Notes: generated by a model not told the origin, from the sequence alone. A stretch of 64,000 nt of DNA from Cyclobacteriaceae bacterium (GCA_019638235.1 JAHBUE010000001.1:2466492-2530491), one strand, 5' to 3'; positions 7,538-16,562 are shown, counted from the first letter of the stretch. Translations and numbers: made by a program.

Positions 7538-10474
7538 TTAAAAGGTAAGATTTACTCCAACAATCAACGTGCGGGTTTGCGGATAGGTACCGTAATCAAC
7601 CCCTTGAACAACATTGCTTCCGCCAAAGGCGTTAACTTCAGGGTCAAACCCTGAATACTTCGTGATGGTAAACAGGTTCTCGCCTGTAACGTAAAACTTC
7701 GCGCTGTTTAATTGTATGCGCGACAATACCGATAACGGCACTGTATAAGACAATGTAATTGCCTTAGCACGCAGGTACGAGCCGTCTTCTACAAACCTTG
7801 TAGAAACACGCGAGTTGTTCGAGTTGTTTGGCGTTGCACGCGGAATATTCGTTACATCGCCCGGTACGCGCCAACGGCCTGCCACTGCCAATGCCTGGTT
7901 TTTAGCATCCGTCATACCTTCTGTTTCAATTCGGGTAGCATTGAAAATATCATTGCCCTGCGACCCCTGAAGAAAAATACTGAACCCGAAATTTTTATAG
8001 GAAAGTGTGTTGGTCATTCCATAAATGAAATTAGGGTTCGGATCACCAATAAATGTACGGTCAGTATCGGCTGATGGCGTGAAGGTACTCTCACCGTTAC
8101 GATCAACATAGTAATAATCACCGGTAACCGGGTCAACTCCGCCACCAATAAATCCATAGAACAACCCAAGCGGCTTGCCTTCTACCGAAAGCGCCACTTC
8201 ACCACGTGCAGCAACGCCACCGGCTGCAACCTGGCTACCAATAATGTTTATTACTTTATTGCGGTTGAACGAAATGTTGAAGTCGGTTTGCCAGGCGAGG
8301 TCGCCAGTAAGATTTTTTGAAGACACTAAAAACTCTAATCCTTTATTCTCGATATCACCTACGTTCTGCAAGCCGGTGTTAAACCCGGTTGACCGGGGAA
8401 GCGGTACATACAACAACAGATCGGACGTTTTCTTCAAGTAAGCATCCGCAGAAAATGTAATGCGGTCGTTCAGGAACGATACATCAATACCAATGTTTGT
8501 CTGTTGCGTAGCTTCCCACTTTAAATCATTGTTCTGAATAGTTGATGGGTAACTTCCCGGAAGAATTTCTCCGCCAATAGGATAGTTTGCACCGGTTCCT
8601 ACAAGCCCGAGGTAAGCATAGGGGCCAATATCGTTACCCACCATGCCCCAGCCTACCCTGATTTTTACATCGCCAACAGCGTTTACTTGCGGAAAGAAAT
8701 TCTCATCAGAAATCCTCCAACCTACGGAAGCGGAAGGGAAATATCCCCAGCGTTGGTTCGGGCCAAACGCAGAGGAACCATCAGCGCGGAAGTTAGCTGT
8801 AAGCAAATACTTGCCTAAGTAATCGTAGGTAACACGGCTGATGAAAGACGCATTCGCCTTTTCAGATTTTGAATTGTTTGCTGCGCGTATGGTCGAACCT
8901 GCATTTGTGGTAGGAATAGAATTGCTGGAAAAACCGCTTGTTTCAATATAGTTATTCTCCCAATTAAACTTTTGGATAACAGTACCCGCCAATGCACTGA
9001 AATTGTGATCGCCTACTGTTTTACGATACGAAAGCGTGTTATCAAAAATGTAATAGTTGGTCAGGTTGGTGCTGTTACGGGCAAGGCCCGATAAAGCACG
9101 TCCATAGCTTGTTCGGAACGGATCAAGGAAGTAATCGTACATGCCCATGATGTAATCGATACCGAGGTTGCTTCTGAATTTAAGCTCCGGCAGAATGCTT
9201 ACCTCAGCATACACGTTTCCAAGCAAGCGTTGATTTTTATATCCCCGGTCAGAACCATCCGTACCGGATACCGGGTTTTCCCAATCCTGAAACGGGTTTC
9301 TTGTAAACGTTCCGTCAGGATTATAAATACCAATATTCGGAGGTGTGGAAAGTACGCCCAATATAACTCCGCCACTGTTTACATTGGTGTTGTCTGATAC
9401 ATCTACATCGTGGTAACGCGAGTAGTTCATGTTGGTGCCTATCTCCAGCCAATCGTTTACAAACTGTTTAAGATTTACCTTGAAATTATACCTGTCCATT
9501 TCTGCGCTTCTTACCGAGCCTTTGTTTTGCATCCATCCGGCAGAAAGGTAGTAAGAGGTTTTGTCGTTCTTACCGGAAACAGAAAACTGGTAATTCTGTG
9601 AAACACCGTTTTGAAAAATTTTATTTTGCCAATCGGTATTTTCAGTAAACTGACTCCAATCGGTTGACTGCCCCATCTCCGTCATCAAATCACGATATTG
9701 TTCCGCGTTCAACACTTCTAATGTTTTCCATACAGATGAAACTCCGGTATATGCACTGAATTCAAACCGGGGCTGTGCCGTAGTGCCTTGCTTTGTTGTA
9801 ATCAGCACAACACCATTAGCGCCCTGCGCACCATAAATAGCGGCAGAAGAAGCATCCTTCAAAATCGTAATGCTTTCAATATCGGCCGGGTTAATGGTGC
9901 GTGTATCTGATGAGATAACACCATCTACAACATATAGCGGTTCACTACTGCCGGAAATAGAGTTCGTTCCGCGAATACGGATATTAAACCCTGCTGACGG
10001 TTTCCCGGAAGATGACAGTACTTGAACTCCTGCTGTTTTACCTTGAATAAGATTTCCGAACTGGGTGTTGGGGCGGTCATCCATAGCCTCTTTTCCAACA
10101 ATTCCAACAGCACCGGTAATGTCTTTCTTTTGTTGTGTTCCATACCCCACTACAACTACTTCATCCAGCGCGGTAATATCATCTTCCAACACTACATCAA
10201 ATGAAGTGCGACTTCCTACTGTCATTTCATAGGTTTTGTACCCGATAAAGCTAAAGACAAGAATATCGCTATCGGATGAAACCGATATTCGGAATGTTCC
10301 ATCAACGTCAGTGGATGTTCCCGTCAGCGTACCTTTCAGCGACACGTTTACGCCCGGCAGGGCATCTCCGCTTTGCGCAGTTACTTTTCCAGCTACTGTT
10401 CTGGATTGCGCTGTCACCTCCAAGGTGACTGCCAGGCAGAACAGCATGAGCATTACTTGTAAAAAATTTTTCAT
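7538..10474 (-). CDS. SusC/RagA TonB-dependent outer-membrane transporter (locus 1)
   Basis: TonB-dependent beta-barrel that imports glycan fragments caught by SusD. After a signal peptide (about 1-22) comes a carboxypeptidase-regulatory-like domain (VAGKVTAQSGDALPGVNV onward), then the TonB-box-like DEVVVVGYGTQ (about 104-114), the plug with IRGTNSI and LYVVDGVI, and the barrel to the C-terminal LIVGVNLTF. At 978 residues it is full length. It is the first gene of the GH30 operon; a good promoter and two copies of a repeated element sit upstream. It is only distantly similar to the second SusC of this window. Confidence 0.95.
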   Translation of the reverse strand: MKNFLQVMLMLFCLAVTLEVTAQSRTVAGKVTAQSGDALPGVNVSLKGTLTGTSTDVDGTFRISVSSDSDILVFSFIGYKTYEMTVGSRTSFDVVLEDDITALDEVVVVGYGTQQKKDITGAVGIVGKEAMDDRPNTQFGNLIQGKTAGVQVLSSSGKPSAGFNIRIRGTNSISGSSEPLYVVDGVISSDTRTINPADIESITILKDASSAAIYGAQGANGVVLITTKQGTTAQPRFEFSAYTGVSSVWKTLEVLNAEQYRDLMTEMGQSTDWSQFTENTDWQNKIFQNGVSQNYQFSVSGKNDKTSYYLSAGWMQNKGSVRSAEMDRYNFKVNLKQFVNDWLEIGTNMNYSRYHDVDVSDNTNVNSGGVILGVLSTPPNIGIYNPDGTFTRNPFQDWENPVSGTDGSDRGYKNQRLLGNVYAEVSILPELKFRSNLGIDYIMGMYDYFLDPFRTSYGRALSGLARNSTNLTNYYIFDNTLSYRKTVGDHNFSALAGTVIQKFNWENNYIETSGFSSNSIPTTNAGSTIRAANNSKSEKANASFISRVTYDYLGKYLLTANFRADGSSAFGPNQRWGYFPSASVGWRISDENFFPQVNAVGDVKIRVGWGMVGNDIGPYAYLGLVGTGANYPIGGEILPGSYPSTIQNNDLKWEATQQTNIGIDVSFLNDRITFSADAYLKKTSDLLLYVPLPRSTGFNTGLQNVGDIENKGLEFLVSSKNLTGDLAWQTDFNISFNRNKVINIIGSQVAAGGVAARGEVALSVEGKPLGLFYGFIGGGVDPVTGDYYYVDRNGESTFTPSADTDRTFIGDPNPNFIYGMTNTLSYKNFGFSIFLQGSQGNDIFNATRIETEGMTDAKNQALAVAGRWRVPGDVTNIPRATPNNSNNSRVSTRFVEDGSYLRAKAITLSYTVPLSVLSRIQLNSAKFYVTGENLFTITKYSGFDPEVNAFGGSNVVQGVDYGTYPQTRTLIVGVNLTF

Positions 10475-10502
10475 AGGCGTTTTGGTATTTCAATAACCGC
10501 TT

Positions 10503-10532
10503 CAAATATATAAGTTTGTTGCAAAATCACAA
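10503..10532 (-). promoter_or_regulatory. Promoter of the GH30 SusCD operon
   Basis: On the minus strand a TTG (10532-10530) is followed after exactly 19 bases by TATATTTG (10510-10503), matching the Bacteroidota -33/-7 consensus. The susC ATG lies 29 bases beyond the -7 box, giving a short leader of roughly 20 bases. Confidence 0.65.
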
Positions 10533-10565
10533 TATAACTGTCTGATATGTAAGTAGTTATAAAAA

Positions 10566-10590
10566 TTGATACGCTTTAATCGCAAATACA
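10566..10590. promoter_or_regulatory. Direct-repeat element, copy A, upstream of susC
   Basis: Contains TTGATACGCTTTAA followed by TCGCAAATA. The first 14 bases are identical to copy B 78 bp away. The site lies about 35-60 bases upstream of the susC -33 box, a position that suits an activator. It is a candidate binding site for the 7TM regulator encoded next door. Confidence 0.5.
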
Positions 10591-10640
10591 AATCTATGAT
10601 TATGAATAGTTTTAGAAATGACAGAGGCTATTTCCGAAAA

Positions 10641-10668
10641 CGTTTGATACGCTTTAAAAGCGCAAACG
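10641..10668. promoter_or_regulatory. Direct-repeat element, copy B, with nested palindrome
   Basis: Contains TTGATACGCTTTAA (10644-10657). The perfect palindrome CGCTTT-A-AAAGCG is nested inside outer arms CGTTTG (10641) and CAAACG (ending 10668), so this copy is a near-complete dyad and probably the stronger site. It lies about 110-135 bases upstream of the susC -33 box. Confidence 0.5.
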
Positions 10669-10762
10669 ATTTCTTTATCTGAATTTTCAATTCTAAGATT
10701 ATCAGGAGTTTAGGAAATCAGGTGATTGGCGAAAAAAGATAGATTTTTTTTCCTGATTTTTA

Positions 10763-12679
10763 TCACTGGTAAAATTCGGCCTCGGTTTCTTCAATAAGAA
10801 CCGATTTCCAACCATCCGCAGAATGTAAATGCCCATGCCTGCGCTTTTCTTTCATGGCCTTTTTAATTTTTGAACTATATGCCCAACACGTACTTTGCCT
10901 GATGTTAAGTATTTCAGAGAGCTTATGCGAAGAAATATTTCCCTTTGAAGAATACACTAAGAAAATCATATAGAATGCCTTGTTGATAGGCAACCGTGTG
11001 CCCTGCAAAATGGTAAAGGCTGTTACCGATTCATCGTAACCGCATTTTGAGCATCTTCGGCTATACGGACTTTTGCCATTGCTGTATTTTGTATACCTGC
11101 ACCGATGGCAGGCATAATCGTTTTGCCATTTAATATCGGCTATAAATTTCAGGCAGCTATTATCATCAGGATACATGGCGCTGAACTCCTCAAAATCTAC
11201 TTCTTTAGAAAGTATTCTCGCTTCCTTAACTTCAGCCACATCATGTTGCAATTGAATGTTGTCGTGGCGAAGCAAAGCATTCATGGCTTCTATCTCCTGC
11301 GCCTGCTTTGAAAGCTGGGAGTTTGCATTGGCTAACTGTTCGTTTTGCGCTTTTATGTGTTCTGATTTCTCTACCAGTTCGTGCGTCTTGATTTTCACCT
11401 GTTCTTCCAGTTCACGGTTCAGGTTATCTTTTAATTCCTGGTTAATCTCTAATTGTTCAATGGTTTTTTCCTGTGCCTTGTCTTTTTCTATCCGTAGTAA
11501 ACGTATCTTATCGCTAATGGCAAACGACAGGAAAAGCATTTCCATAATAAAACAGAAGCTAAGGCTGTAATGCGATAATTGCCCGAACGGCATCCAACCG
11601 TAATCGAGATACAGGGAAATTTTAGAAACAGCACCAAAGAATAAAAATGCGTAGCCAATAACCAAAAACCGTGCACCTGAATACCCGCGTATCCAATGAT
11701 GTACCGCAGCATAAAACGCAACAATAAACGGGAAGAATTCGACAAACCTGAAACTAAACCACGACTTAACTAAGAAAACACTAATCAACAAAAAAACTGT
11801 TCGGGCTATAAACGTAATCCATACCAGGCGATAAAGTCCGGGGCTTCTTTCCTTTAGGTTTAACACCGACACTGTAAAAAACAACGATGCCGAAGACGCG
11901 AGGTAGAGCGTAAAACCTGGTGCGTACTGGTTCCATATAATGGATTCGGGCCACAAATATTGAAAACCAATGCCATCGGCACTCATTTCATACAAGCCTA
12001 TACTTATCAGGTATAGTATATAAAACAGGTAATGGCTTTCGCGAACGGCAGCATACATTAACAGGTTATAGAACGAAAACACCAGCATCATACCATAGAA
12101 AATGCCAAAGAAGAAATATTCATCAATAGCATATTCAAACAGGTAGTCGCTTGACCGCAGCACTACAATAGCTTCGGCATGTTGCTTCGATTCAACCCGG
12201 AAATAGTAGGTAATTTCTTCATCCGTTTCGTTGGCAAGCGGAATAATGAAATTTTTATGTTCAAGCGGCCTTGCGGAGAATGGTTTCAAATCACCATATA
12301 CAAGGTGTTTATACCTACCATCTTCATCAGGAACAAAAAAATCAATCCGGTCTATGGTCTGATCGAAAAATTCGATTACCCAGGTTTTATCAGAAGATGA
12401 ATTGTGCCTGACCTTTATCCGGTGCCAGTATGCCGCTGATCGGTTTGTGTTTTCCGGATTAAAACTCTTGCTCGGCCGGAAACGATTTATCAAATCAGAA
12501 TTGACAATCTGCTCGATGGTGAGTTTCCCGGTAGCATCTTCAAAAAATTCAATTTCGTTAAAAGCAAAAATATGCTGGCGCACAGAATCATAAACGGGCA
12601 CTGCCGGCTGCGACCAGGCAGCAGCACTATTATATAATACGATAATGATGATACACCAGCCAGCCCGTTTCATCTTCAT
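10763..12679 (-). CDS. Membrane-tethered regulator: 7TMR-DISM sensor fused to an IS1595-type transposase zinc ribbon and helical domain
   Basis: Domains in order: signal peptide (about 1-24); periplasmic DISM extracellular domain (about 35-175, with SAAYWHRIKVRHNS and ETDEEITYYFRVES); seven membrane helices (about 185-395, 7TMR-DISM type); a long coiled coil (about 395-500); then a C-terminal segment from about 520. That last part has a zinc ribbon (Cys524, 527, 542, 545) followed by SVTAFTILQGTRLPINKAF and a helical region NISSHKLSEILNI, which is the layout of the N-terminus of IS1595-family transposases. The DDE catalytic domain is absent. By inference a glycan or sugar signal outside the inner membrane is passed to a DNA-binding domain that controls the adjacent SusCD/GH30 operon. 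It has its own weak promoter (TTG, 21 bases, TAATCTTG) just before the ATG. Confidence 0.8.
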   Translation of the reverse strand: MKMKRAGWCIIIIVLYNSAAAWSQPAVPVYDSVRQHIFAFNEIEFFEDATGKLTIEQIVNSDLINRFRPSKSFNPENTNRSAAYWHRIKVRHNSSSDKTWVIEFFDQTIDRIDFFVPDEDGRYKHLVYGDLKPFSARPLEHKNFIIPLANETDEEITYYFRVESKQHAEAIVVLRSSDYLFEYAIDEYFFFGIFYGMMLVFSFYNLLMYAAVRESHYLFYILYLISIGLYEMSADGIGFQYLWPESIIWNQYAPGFTLYLASSASLFFTVSVLNLKERSPGLYRLVWITFIARTVFLLISVFLVKSWFSFRFVEFFPFIVAFYAAVHHWIRGYSGARFLVIGYAFLFFGAVSKISLYLDYGWMPFGQLSHYSLSFCFIMEMLFLSFAISDKIRLLRIEKDKAQEKTIEQLEINQELKDNLNRELEEQVKIKTHELVEKSEHIKAQNEQLANANSQLSKQAQEIEAMNALLRHDNIQLQHDVAEVKEARILSKEVDFEEFSAMYPDDNSCLKFIADIKWQNDYACHRCRYTKYSNGKSPYSRRCSKCGYDESVTAFTILQGTRLPINKAFYMIFLVYSSKGNISSHKLSEILNIRQSTCWAYSSKIKKAMKEKRRHGHLHSADGWKSVLIEETEAEFYQ

Positions 12680-12944
12680 AGCACAAGATTACAGAACATA
12701 TTATTCATCTTCCAATAACTTCAATCAGTCTTCCATGTTGGTAAATATACCACACTATGTAGAAAAATTCCTCACACCTATCAATCATGCCCTGCCCTCA
12801 CTCCCCTATTTCGCATAAAATTCAACTGGCACAGAGCTTGTCATTCATCGGCTGTTGCTTTGGGTTTACCGAAAATTTCCACACCCAAACAACCAGACAG
12901 ACGATGGAATAATTTTTTTAACGGATAAGATAAAAGTAGAAGAG

Positions 12945-14375
12945 ATGACAAATGTAACAAGTCTGAAGAGTAACATAACCATTACAAAACAACCTGGAAA
13001 TACCGCAAAAACAGGTTTCGTTAACAAAGTTTTCGGAAACATTGCCAAAGCCGCCATCACACCCCTCGATTTTTTAGTGCTCATCAGCACGTTCCTGATG
13101 CTGATTGCAGGGGCCTTTCTGGTATATGAATTGCAGCCGCACTTTCATCAACTTCATACCGACAGGGTCAACTCTACCTGGGGTTATACGTTCATCATCA
13201 TTACTACTTCGTTGCTCATATTCAGAGGGGGCTTCTTCCTCTATAATTTATACTGGTACTTGCGCTACAAACCGGTTGCTGCTGTATCGGATGAATTGTT
13301 ACCAACCTGTACCGTTATTGTTCCGGCCTATAACGAAGGCAAGCAAGCCTGGCATACTCTACTAAGTCTGGCAAACAGCCATTATCCTGAAGGAAAATTG
13401 CAATTGATTGCCATTGATGACGGAAGCAAGGACGACACCTGGTACTGGATGCAAAAAGCCAAAGAGCAATTAGGCGAGCGATTGTCTATCTATCAACAAC
13501 CCGAAAACAAAGGAAAACGCCACGCGCTTTATCGTGGGTTTAATCTTGCCACAGGAGAGATTTTCGTAACCGTTGACAGCGACTCGATTGTTAAGCCCGA
13601 CACGTTACGAAGCTTAGTAAGCCCGTTTGTTACAAACAAAAACTGCGGAGCGGTTGCCGGGAATGTGCACGTTTTAAATCACGACAAGGGTGTGATACCC
13701 AAAATGCTGAATGTGAGTTTTGTATTCAGCTTTGAATTTATCCGCGCGGCACAAAGTATGTTAGGTTCGGTACTTTGTACCCCCGGTGCATTGGCCGCTT
13801 ATCGCAGAAAAGCCGTGATGAAGTGTTTGCCCGAATGGATTAATCAAACGTTTATGGGGCAACCGTCTGACATTGGTGAAGACCGCGCTATGACAAACAT
13901 GATTTTAAAGCAAGGCTATCATGTATTGTTTCAGCGAAATGCCTACGTGCTGACAAACGTGCCTGAAAAATATAGCGGGCTGTACAAAATGTTTATCCGA
14001 TGGGAACGCAGCAACGTGCGTGAAAACATTATGATGGCGCATTTCGTGTTTAAAAATTTTCGCGAAAGTTCTAAAACCGGAGCACGGCTTTTATTCGTGA
14101 ACCAATGGTTGAAAATTATCACAGCTTATCCGTTCACAGTATTGATGGTTATGTTCATACTGGCACACCCCGTTCTGTTCTTCAGCTCAACACTTTTCAG
14201 CATATTCATCCTGTCGAGCATACCGGTGTTTTTCTACGCCAGGCGATATAATGTAACTAATTCGGTATGGGCTTACTCCTATAGTATTTTATATACATTC
14301 GGGTTATTTTGGATTACGCCCTACGCGATTGCCACAGCCAGCAAGCGTGGCTGGCTGACACGTGGCCTGTCATAA
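12945..14375 (+). CDS. Membrane glycosyltransferase family 2 (processive polysaccharide synthase-like)
   Basis: GT2 enzyme resembling poly-beta-1,6-GlcNAc, chitin-oligosaccharide and hyaluronan synthases. Using the ATG at 12945 (an earlier ATG at 12855 adds an unlikely hydrophilic tail), two membrane helices lie at about 40-62 and 80-103. The catalytic domain follows with VIVPAYNEG, AIDDGSKDD (UDP-binding Asp), DSDS (Asp211/Asp213, metal) and GEDRAMTN (about 311-318), then C-terminal membrane helices from about 380. The acceptor motif is odd: where synthases usually have QxxRW the sequence reads MFIRW, so the Gln is replaced. Product and donor cannot be assigned. It runs divergently from the 7TM regulator. 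Confidence 0.85.
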   Translation: MTNVTSLKSNITITKQPGNTAKTGFVNKVFGNIAKAAITPLDFLVLISTFLMLIAGAFLVYELQPHFHQLHTDRVNSTWGYTFIIITTSLLIFRGGFFLYNLYWYLRYKPVAAVSDELLPTCTVIVPAYNEGKQAWHTLLSLANSHYPEGKLQLIAIDDGSKDDTWYWMQKAKEQLGERLSIYQQPENKGKRHALYRGFNLATGEIFVTVDSDSIVKPDTLRSLVSPFVTNKNCGAVAGNVHVLNHDKGVIPKMLNVSFVFSFEFIRAAQSMLGSVLCTPGALAAYRRKAVMKCLPEWINQTFMGQPSDIGEDRAMTNMILKQGYHVLFQRNAYVLTNVPEKYSGLYKMFIRWERSNVRENIMMAHFVFKNFRESSKTGARLLFVNQWLKIITAYPFTVLMVMFILAHPVLFFSSTLFSIFILSSIPVFFYARRYNVTNSVWAYSYSILYTFGLFWITPYAIATASKRGWLTRGLS

Positions 14376-14394
14376 ATCTGTTGGCTGAAAATTT

Positions 14395-14430
14395 AAGCTC
14401 CCGTTGGGTACGCAGCCTGACCGGGAGCTT
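14395..14430 (+). terminator. Hairpin after the glycosyltransferase gene
   Basis: Perfect 9-base arms AAGCTCCCG (14395-14403) and CGGGAGCTT (14422-14430) around an 18-base loop, 20 bp after the stop codon. The T tract is poor, so termination is likely but not certain. Confidence 0.45.
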
Positions 14431-14539
14431 ATCAGTTTCTCTGCATTTTATTCTAATCTGCTTTCGGAAGGCCTAAATCCAAGATTGAGTTTTTTATTTT
14501 TATAACAACAAACTCATATCTTGCCTCAAAGAACACACT

Positions 14540-15550
14540 ATGCACACCGGAAAGAGATACTCTCCTGTTGAGTTTTTTATTTGGACACTGCGAGACGTCT
14601 TGATAATGATTGTCCTGACAACCATTCCAACCATAGCATACCACGTTTTCGGTTGGACGTTTTTGGCTCTTCCGTGGCAACCAATAGCTATTTTGGGTAC
14701 AGCACTTGCATTTATTGTCGGGTTTAAAAACAATGCCAGCTATGGGCGTATCTGGGAAGCTCGTCAGATCTACGGGGCCATCATCAACGACAGCCGAAGC
14801 TTTGCTTATACACTTCGTGATACCGCAGGAGGAAAACAAGATGAAACCGTAAAGAAAATGTTTTATCGTCATTTTGCATGGCTTACAGCTTTGCGTTTTC
14901 AATTGCGCGAGCCCAGAAACTGGGAGAATATGACTAAGTTTAGCAACAAAAAATTTCAGGAAGCAAGATATACCGTTCCCGAATGGAACAGCAAACTGGA
15001 AGACGAACTGAAAAAATATCTTCCTGAAAACGAACTGCACTATGTACTGTCCAAAAAGAACAGAGCAACGCACCTCACGGCATTACAATCCGAAAGTTTG
15101 GCAGCGTTGAAGAGTAAAGGTGTTATCAACGATTTTCAATGGAAAGCTTTACAGGAAGCTATCATTAAATTTACAAACGAACAGGGGAAAGCTGAACGCA
15201 TCAAAAACTTTCCCTATCCCCGAAATTTCGCATCTATGGCCACTTACCTGATGCTTGTTTTTGTAACATTAGTGCCTTTTGGCTTGTTGGAAGTTATGGA
15301 AAACCTGGGAGAAGGTACGTTCATGGAAGGCTATACTATCTGGTTCAATATTGCTATTTCATCTGTTGTCTGCTGGGTGTTTCATACGCTTGATGTGGTA
15401 GGTGAAAGTGCTGTAAATCCTTTTGAAGGCGGAGCAAACGATATTCCCATTACCCAAATCAGCCGGATGATAGAAATTGATATGCGGGATATGCTGGATG
15501 AAAAAGAATTGCCTAAACCGATTGTGGCTAAGAATAATATTTTGATGTAG
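14540..15550 (+). CDS. Bestrophin-like (UPF0187) membrane channel protein
   Basis: Member of the bacterial bestrophin family, pentameric inner-membrane ion channels. The N-terminus carries the family's PVEFFIWTLRDVLIMIVL helix, a second helix, and the hallmark IVGFKNNASYGRIWEARQ (about residues 59-78). A soluble helical middle is followed by two further membrane helices (about 232-255 and 265-285) and the DVVGESAVNPFEGGANDIP tail typical of the family. At 336 residues it is a little longer than most bacterial members. It stands alone with its own leader. Ion selectivity cannot be read from sequence. Confidence 0.88.
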   Translation: MHTGKRYSPVEFFIWTLRDVLIMIVLTTIPTIAYHVFGWTFLALPWQPIAILGTALAFIVGFKNNASYGRIWEARQIYGAIINDSRSFAYTLRDTAGGKQDETVKKMFYRHFAWLTALRFQLREPRNWENMTKFSNKKFQEARYTVPEWNSKLEDELKKYLPENELHYVLSKKNRATHLTALQSESLAALKSKGVINDFQWKALQEAIIKFTNEQGKAERIKNFPYPRNFASMATYLMLVFVTLVPFGLLEVMENLGEGTFMEGYTIWFNIAISSVVCWVFHTLDVVGESAVNPFEGGANDIPITQISRMIEIDMRDMLDEKELPKPIVAKNNILM

Positions 15551-15621
15551 AAAAAAATCCGAAGGTCTGATTTTTCAAATTAAGATAATTTGATACCGCT
15601 TCGGGGTCAGCTATATATACC

Positions 15622-16032
15622 CTATTTACTTGATTTCATTGCCTTTACTTTCTTGATTTTACTGTCTTTCAAAAATTTTTGGTATTTATCCGTTTCCATT
15701 CCGTAAAGCGCAACTTTACCTTTGTTATCGCTGTGAATACCGAAGCCATACGTTTTTGTTAATGGCGAAGCGCGAAAACAGGGTTGCCCCTTCGAGAAAA
15801 ATTGCTCACGCGCCTGTTTGTACTCACCTTTAGTCAAATCGTTTCTGTCGGCATATACCTGAAAGAAAACGTCATCCGAAGTGTACTTATACGGATTTTT
15901 GGAAATCAACTCATATTGCATTTCGGCAACTGTCTTTTTGTCTTTTGACGGTGGCTGTGCTCCGCAACTTGCTTTCGTGTCGTCTGCAACTTCTATAAAG
16001 GTGTCGATGTAGTTGGTGGTGTGTACTTTCAT
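15622..16032 (-). CDS. DUF6157 family protein
   Basis: Small soluble protein that I place in DUF6157 from its start MKVHTTNYIDTFIEVADD and its PPSKDKKTVAEMQYELI segment. No catalytic role is known to me. It is 136 residues with a Lys-rich tail after residue 120 and no signal peptide. It lies 21 bp after the TfoX-like gene on the same strand, so the two are probably co-transcribed, with the 45-residue membrane peptide ahead of them. Confidence 0.75.
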   Translation of the reverse strand: MKVHTTNYIDTFIEVADDTKASCGAQPPSKDKKTVAEMQYELISKNPYKYTSDDVFFQVYADRNDLTKGEYKQAREQFFSKGQPCFRASPLTKTYGFGIHSDNKGKVALYGMETDKYQKFLKDSKIKKVKAMKSSK

Positions 16033-16053
16033 TTCTAAGGCTTTGTTAAAATT

Positions 16054-16413
16054 TTACTTTCTTTTAGCGCTCTTCTTCTTCGATGATTTGGCTGTATCAT
16101 TATAATCCAAACAGAGTTTTATCCAAAATTCAAAATCCTTTTTATTTTTATACCCGGCCGATTCAACGTAGCAGTAGCCCTTATACTCCTTACCTTTCAT
16201 AATCATAGGCAGGTAGCCTGGTCTTGTCGATAGTTCTTTCGTTAAGGTTGGGTCAAACCGACACATTAACATATCATCGCCAATGTTAATACACATTTTT
16301 TTGTTAATCATAAAGGCCAATCCGCCAAACATTGCTTTTTCTTCTACTTGCAACTCATCAATTTCGCTAAGGTACTCTCTTACACGTGCTGCAAGGTTGT
16401 GGTCGTAGGCCAT
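16054..16413 (-). CDS. TfoX N-terminal domain protein
   Basis: Single-domain protein of the TfoX/Sxy N-terminal family. The pattern KAMFGGLAFMINKKMCINIGDDMLM (quoted in part: FGGLAFMINKKM) at about 27-55 and the following LMCRFDP strand are the family signature. There is no TfoX C-terminal domain, and residues 105-119 are a Lys/Ser-rich tail. Stand-alone versions are common in Bacteroidota and have no established competence role; some annotations call them RNA methyltransferase-like by mistake. It starts 11 bp after the stop of a small upstream reading frame. Confidence 0.82.
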   Translation of the reverse strand: MAYDHNLAARVREYLSEIDELQVEEKAMFGGLAFMINKKMCINIGDDMLMCRFDPTLTKELSTRPGYLPMIMKGKEYKGYCYVESAGYKNKKDFEFWIKLCLDYNDTAKSSKKKSAKRK

Positions 16414-16424
16414 AGTAATTGATT

Positions 16425-16562
16425 TTATGATCGGTAAACCGTAAAAACAATACTACCCCATAATCCTTGCTTATCCAAGTGAGTGGCTGGAAACAATAAT
16501 CCTTTTGCGAGGAACGGCAGCAGGCTGAGAAAGAACAATACTACCTTCAGCCTTTTCTCCAT
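16425..16562 (-). CDS. Small hydrophobic peptide, 45 residues, upstream of TfoX-N gene
   Basis: A short reading frame starting MEKRLKVVLFFLSLLPFL and ending TVYRS. It has a positively charged start, one hydrophobic stretch (about 6-24) and a short polar tail with two Trp/Tyr-bearing turns, so it could be a single-pass membrane peptide. Support: it fills an otherwise empty stretch, runs in the same direction as tfoX-like and DUF6157, and ends 11 bp before the next ATG. I do not recognise a family, and chance cannot be excluded at this length. Confidence 0.45.
   Translation of the reverse strand: MEKRLKVVLFFLSLLPFLAKGLLFPATHLDKQGLWGSIVFTVYRS

Noticed and set aside
10636..10649. AAACGTTTGA near copy B as a third LacI-like site of the ribose/citrate type
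   Set aside because: It lacks the TTTTTTGG and spaced -7 box of the other two sites and is part of the TTGATACGCTTTAA element, so I do not group it with them.
14453..15073. Long minus-strand frame opposite the bestrophin gene
   Set aside because: It overlaps a well-supported bestrophin gene for most of its length and its product has no domain pattern.
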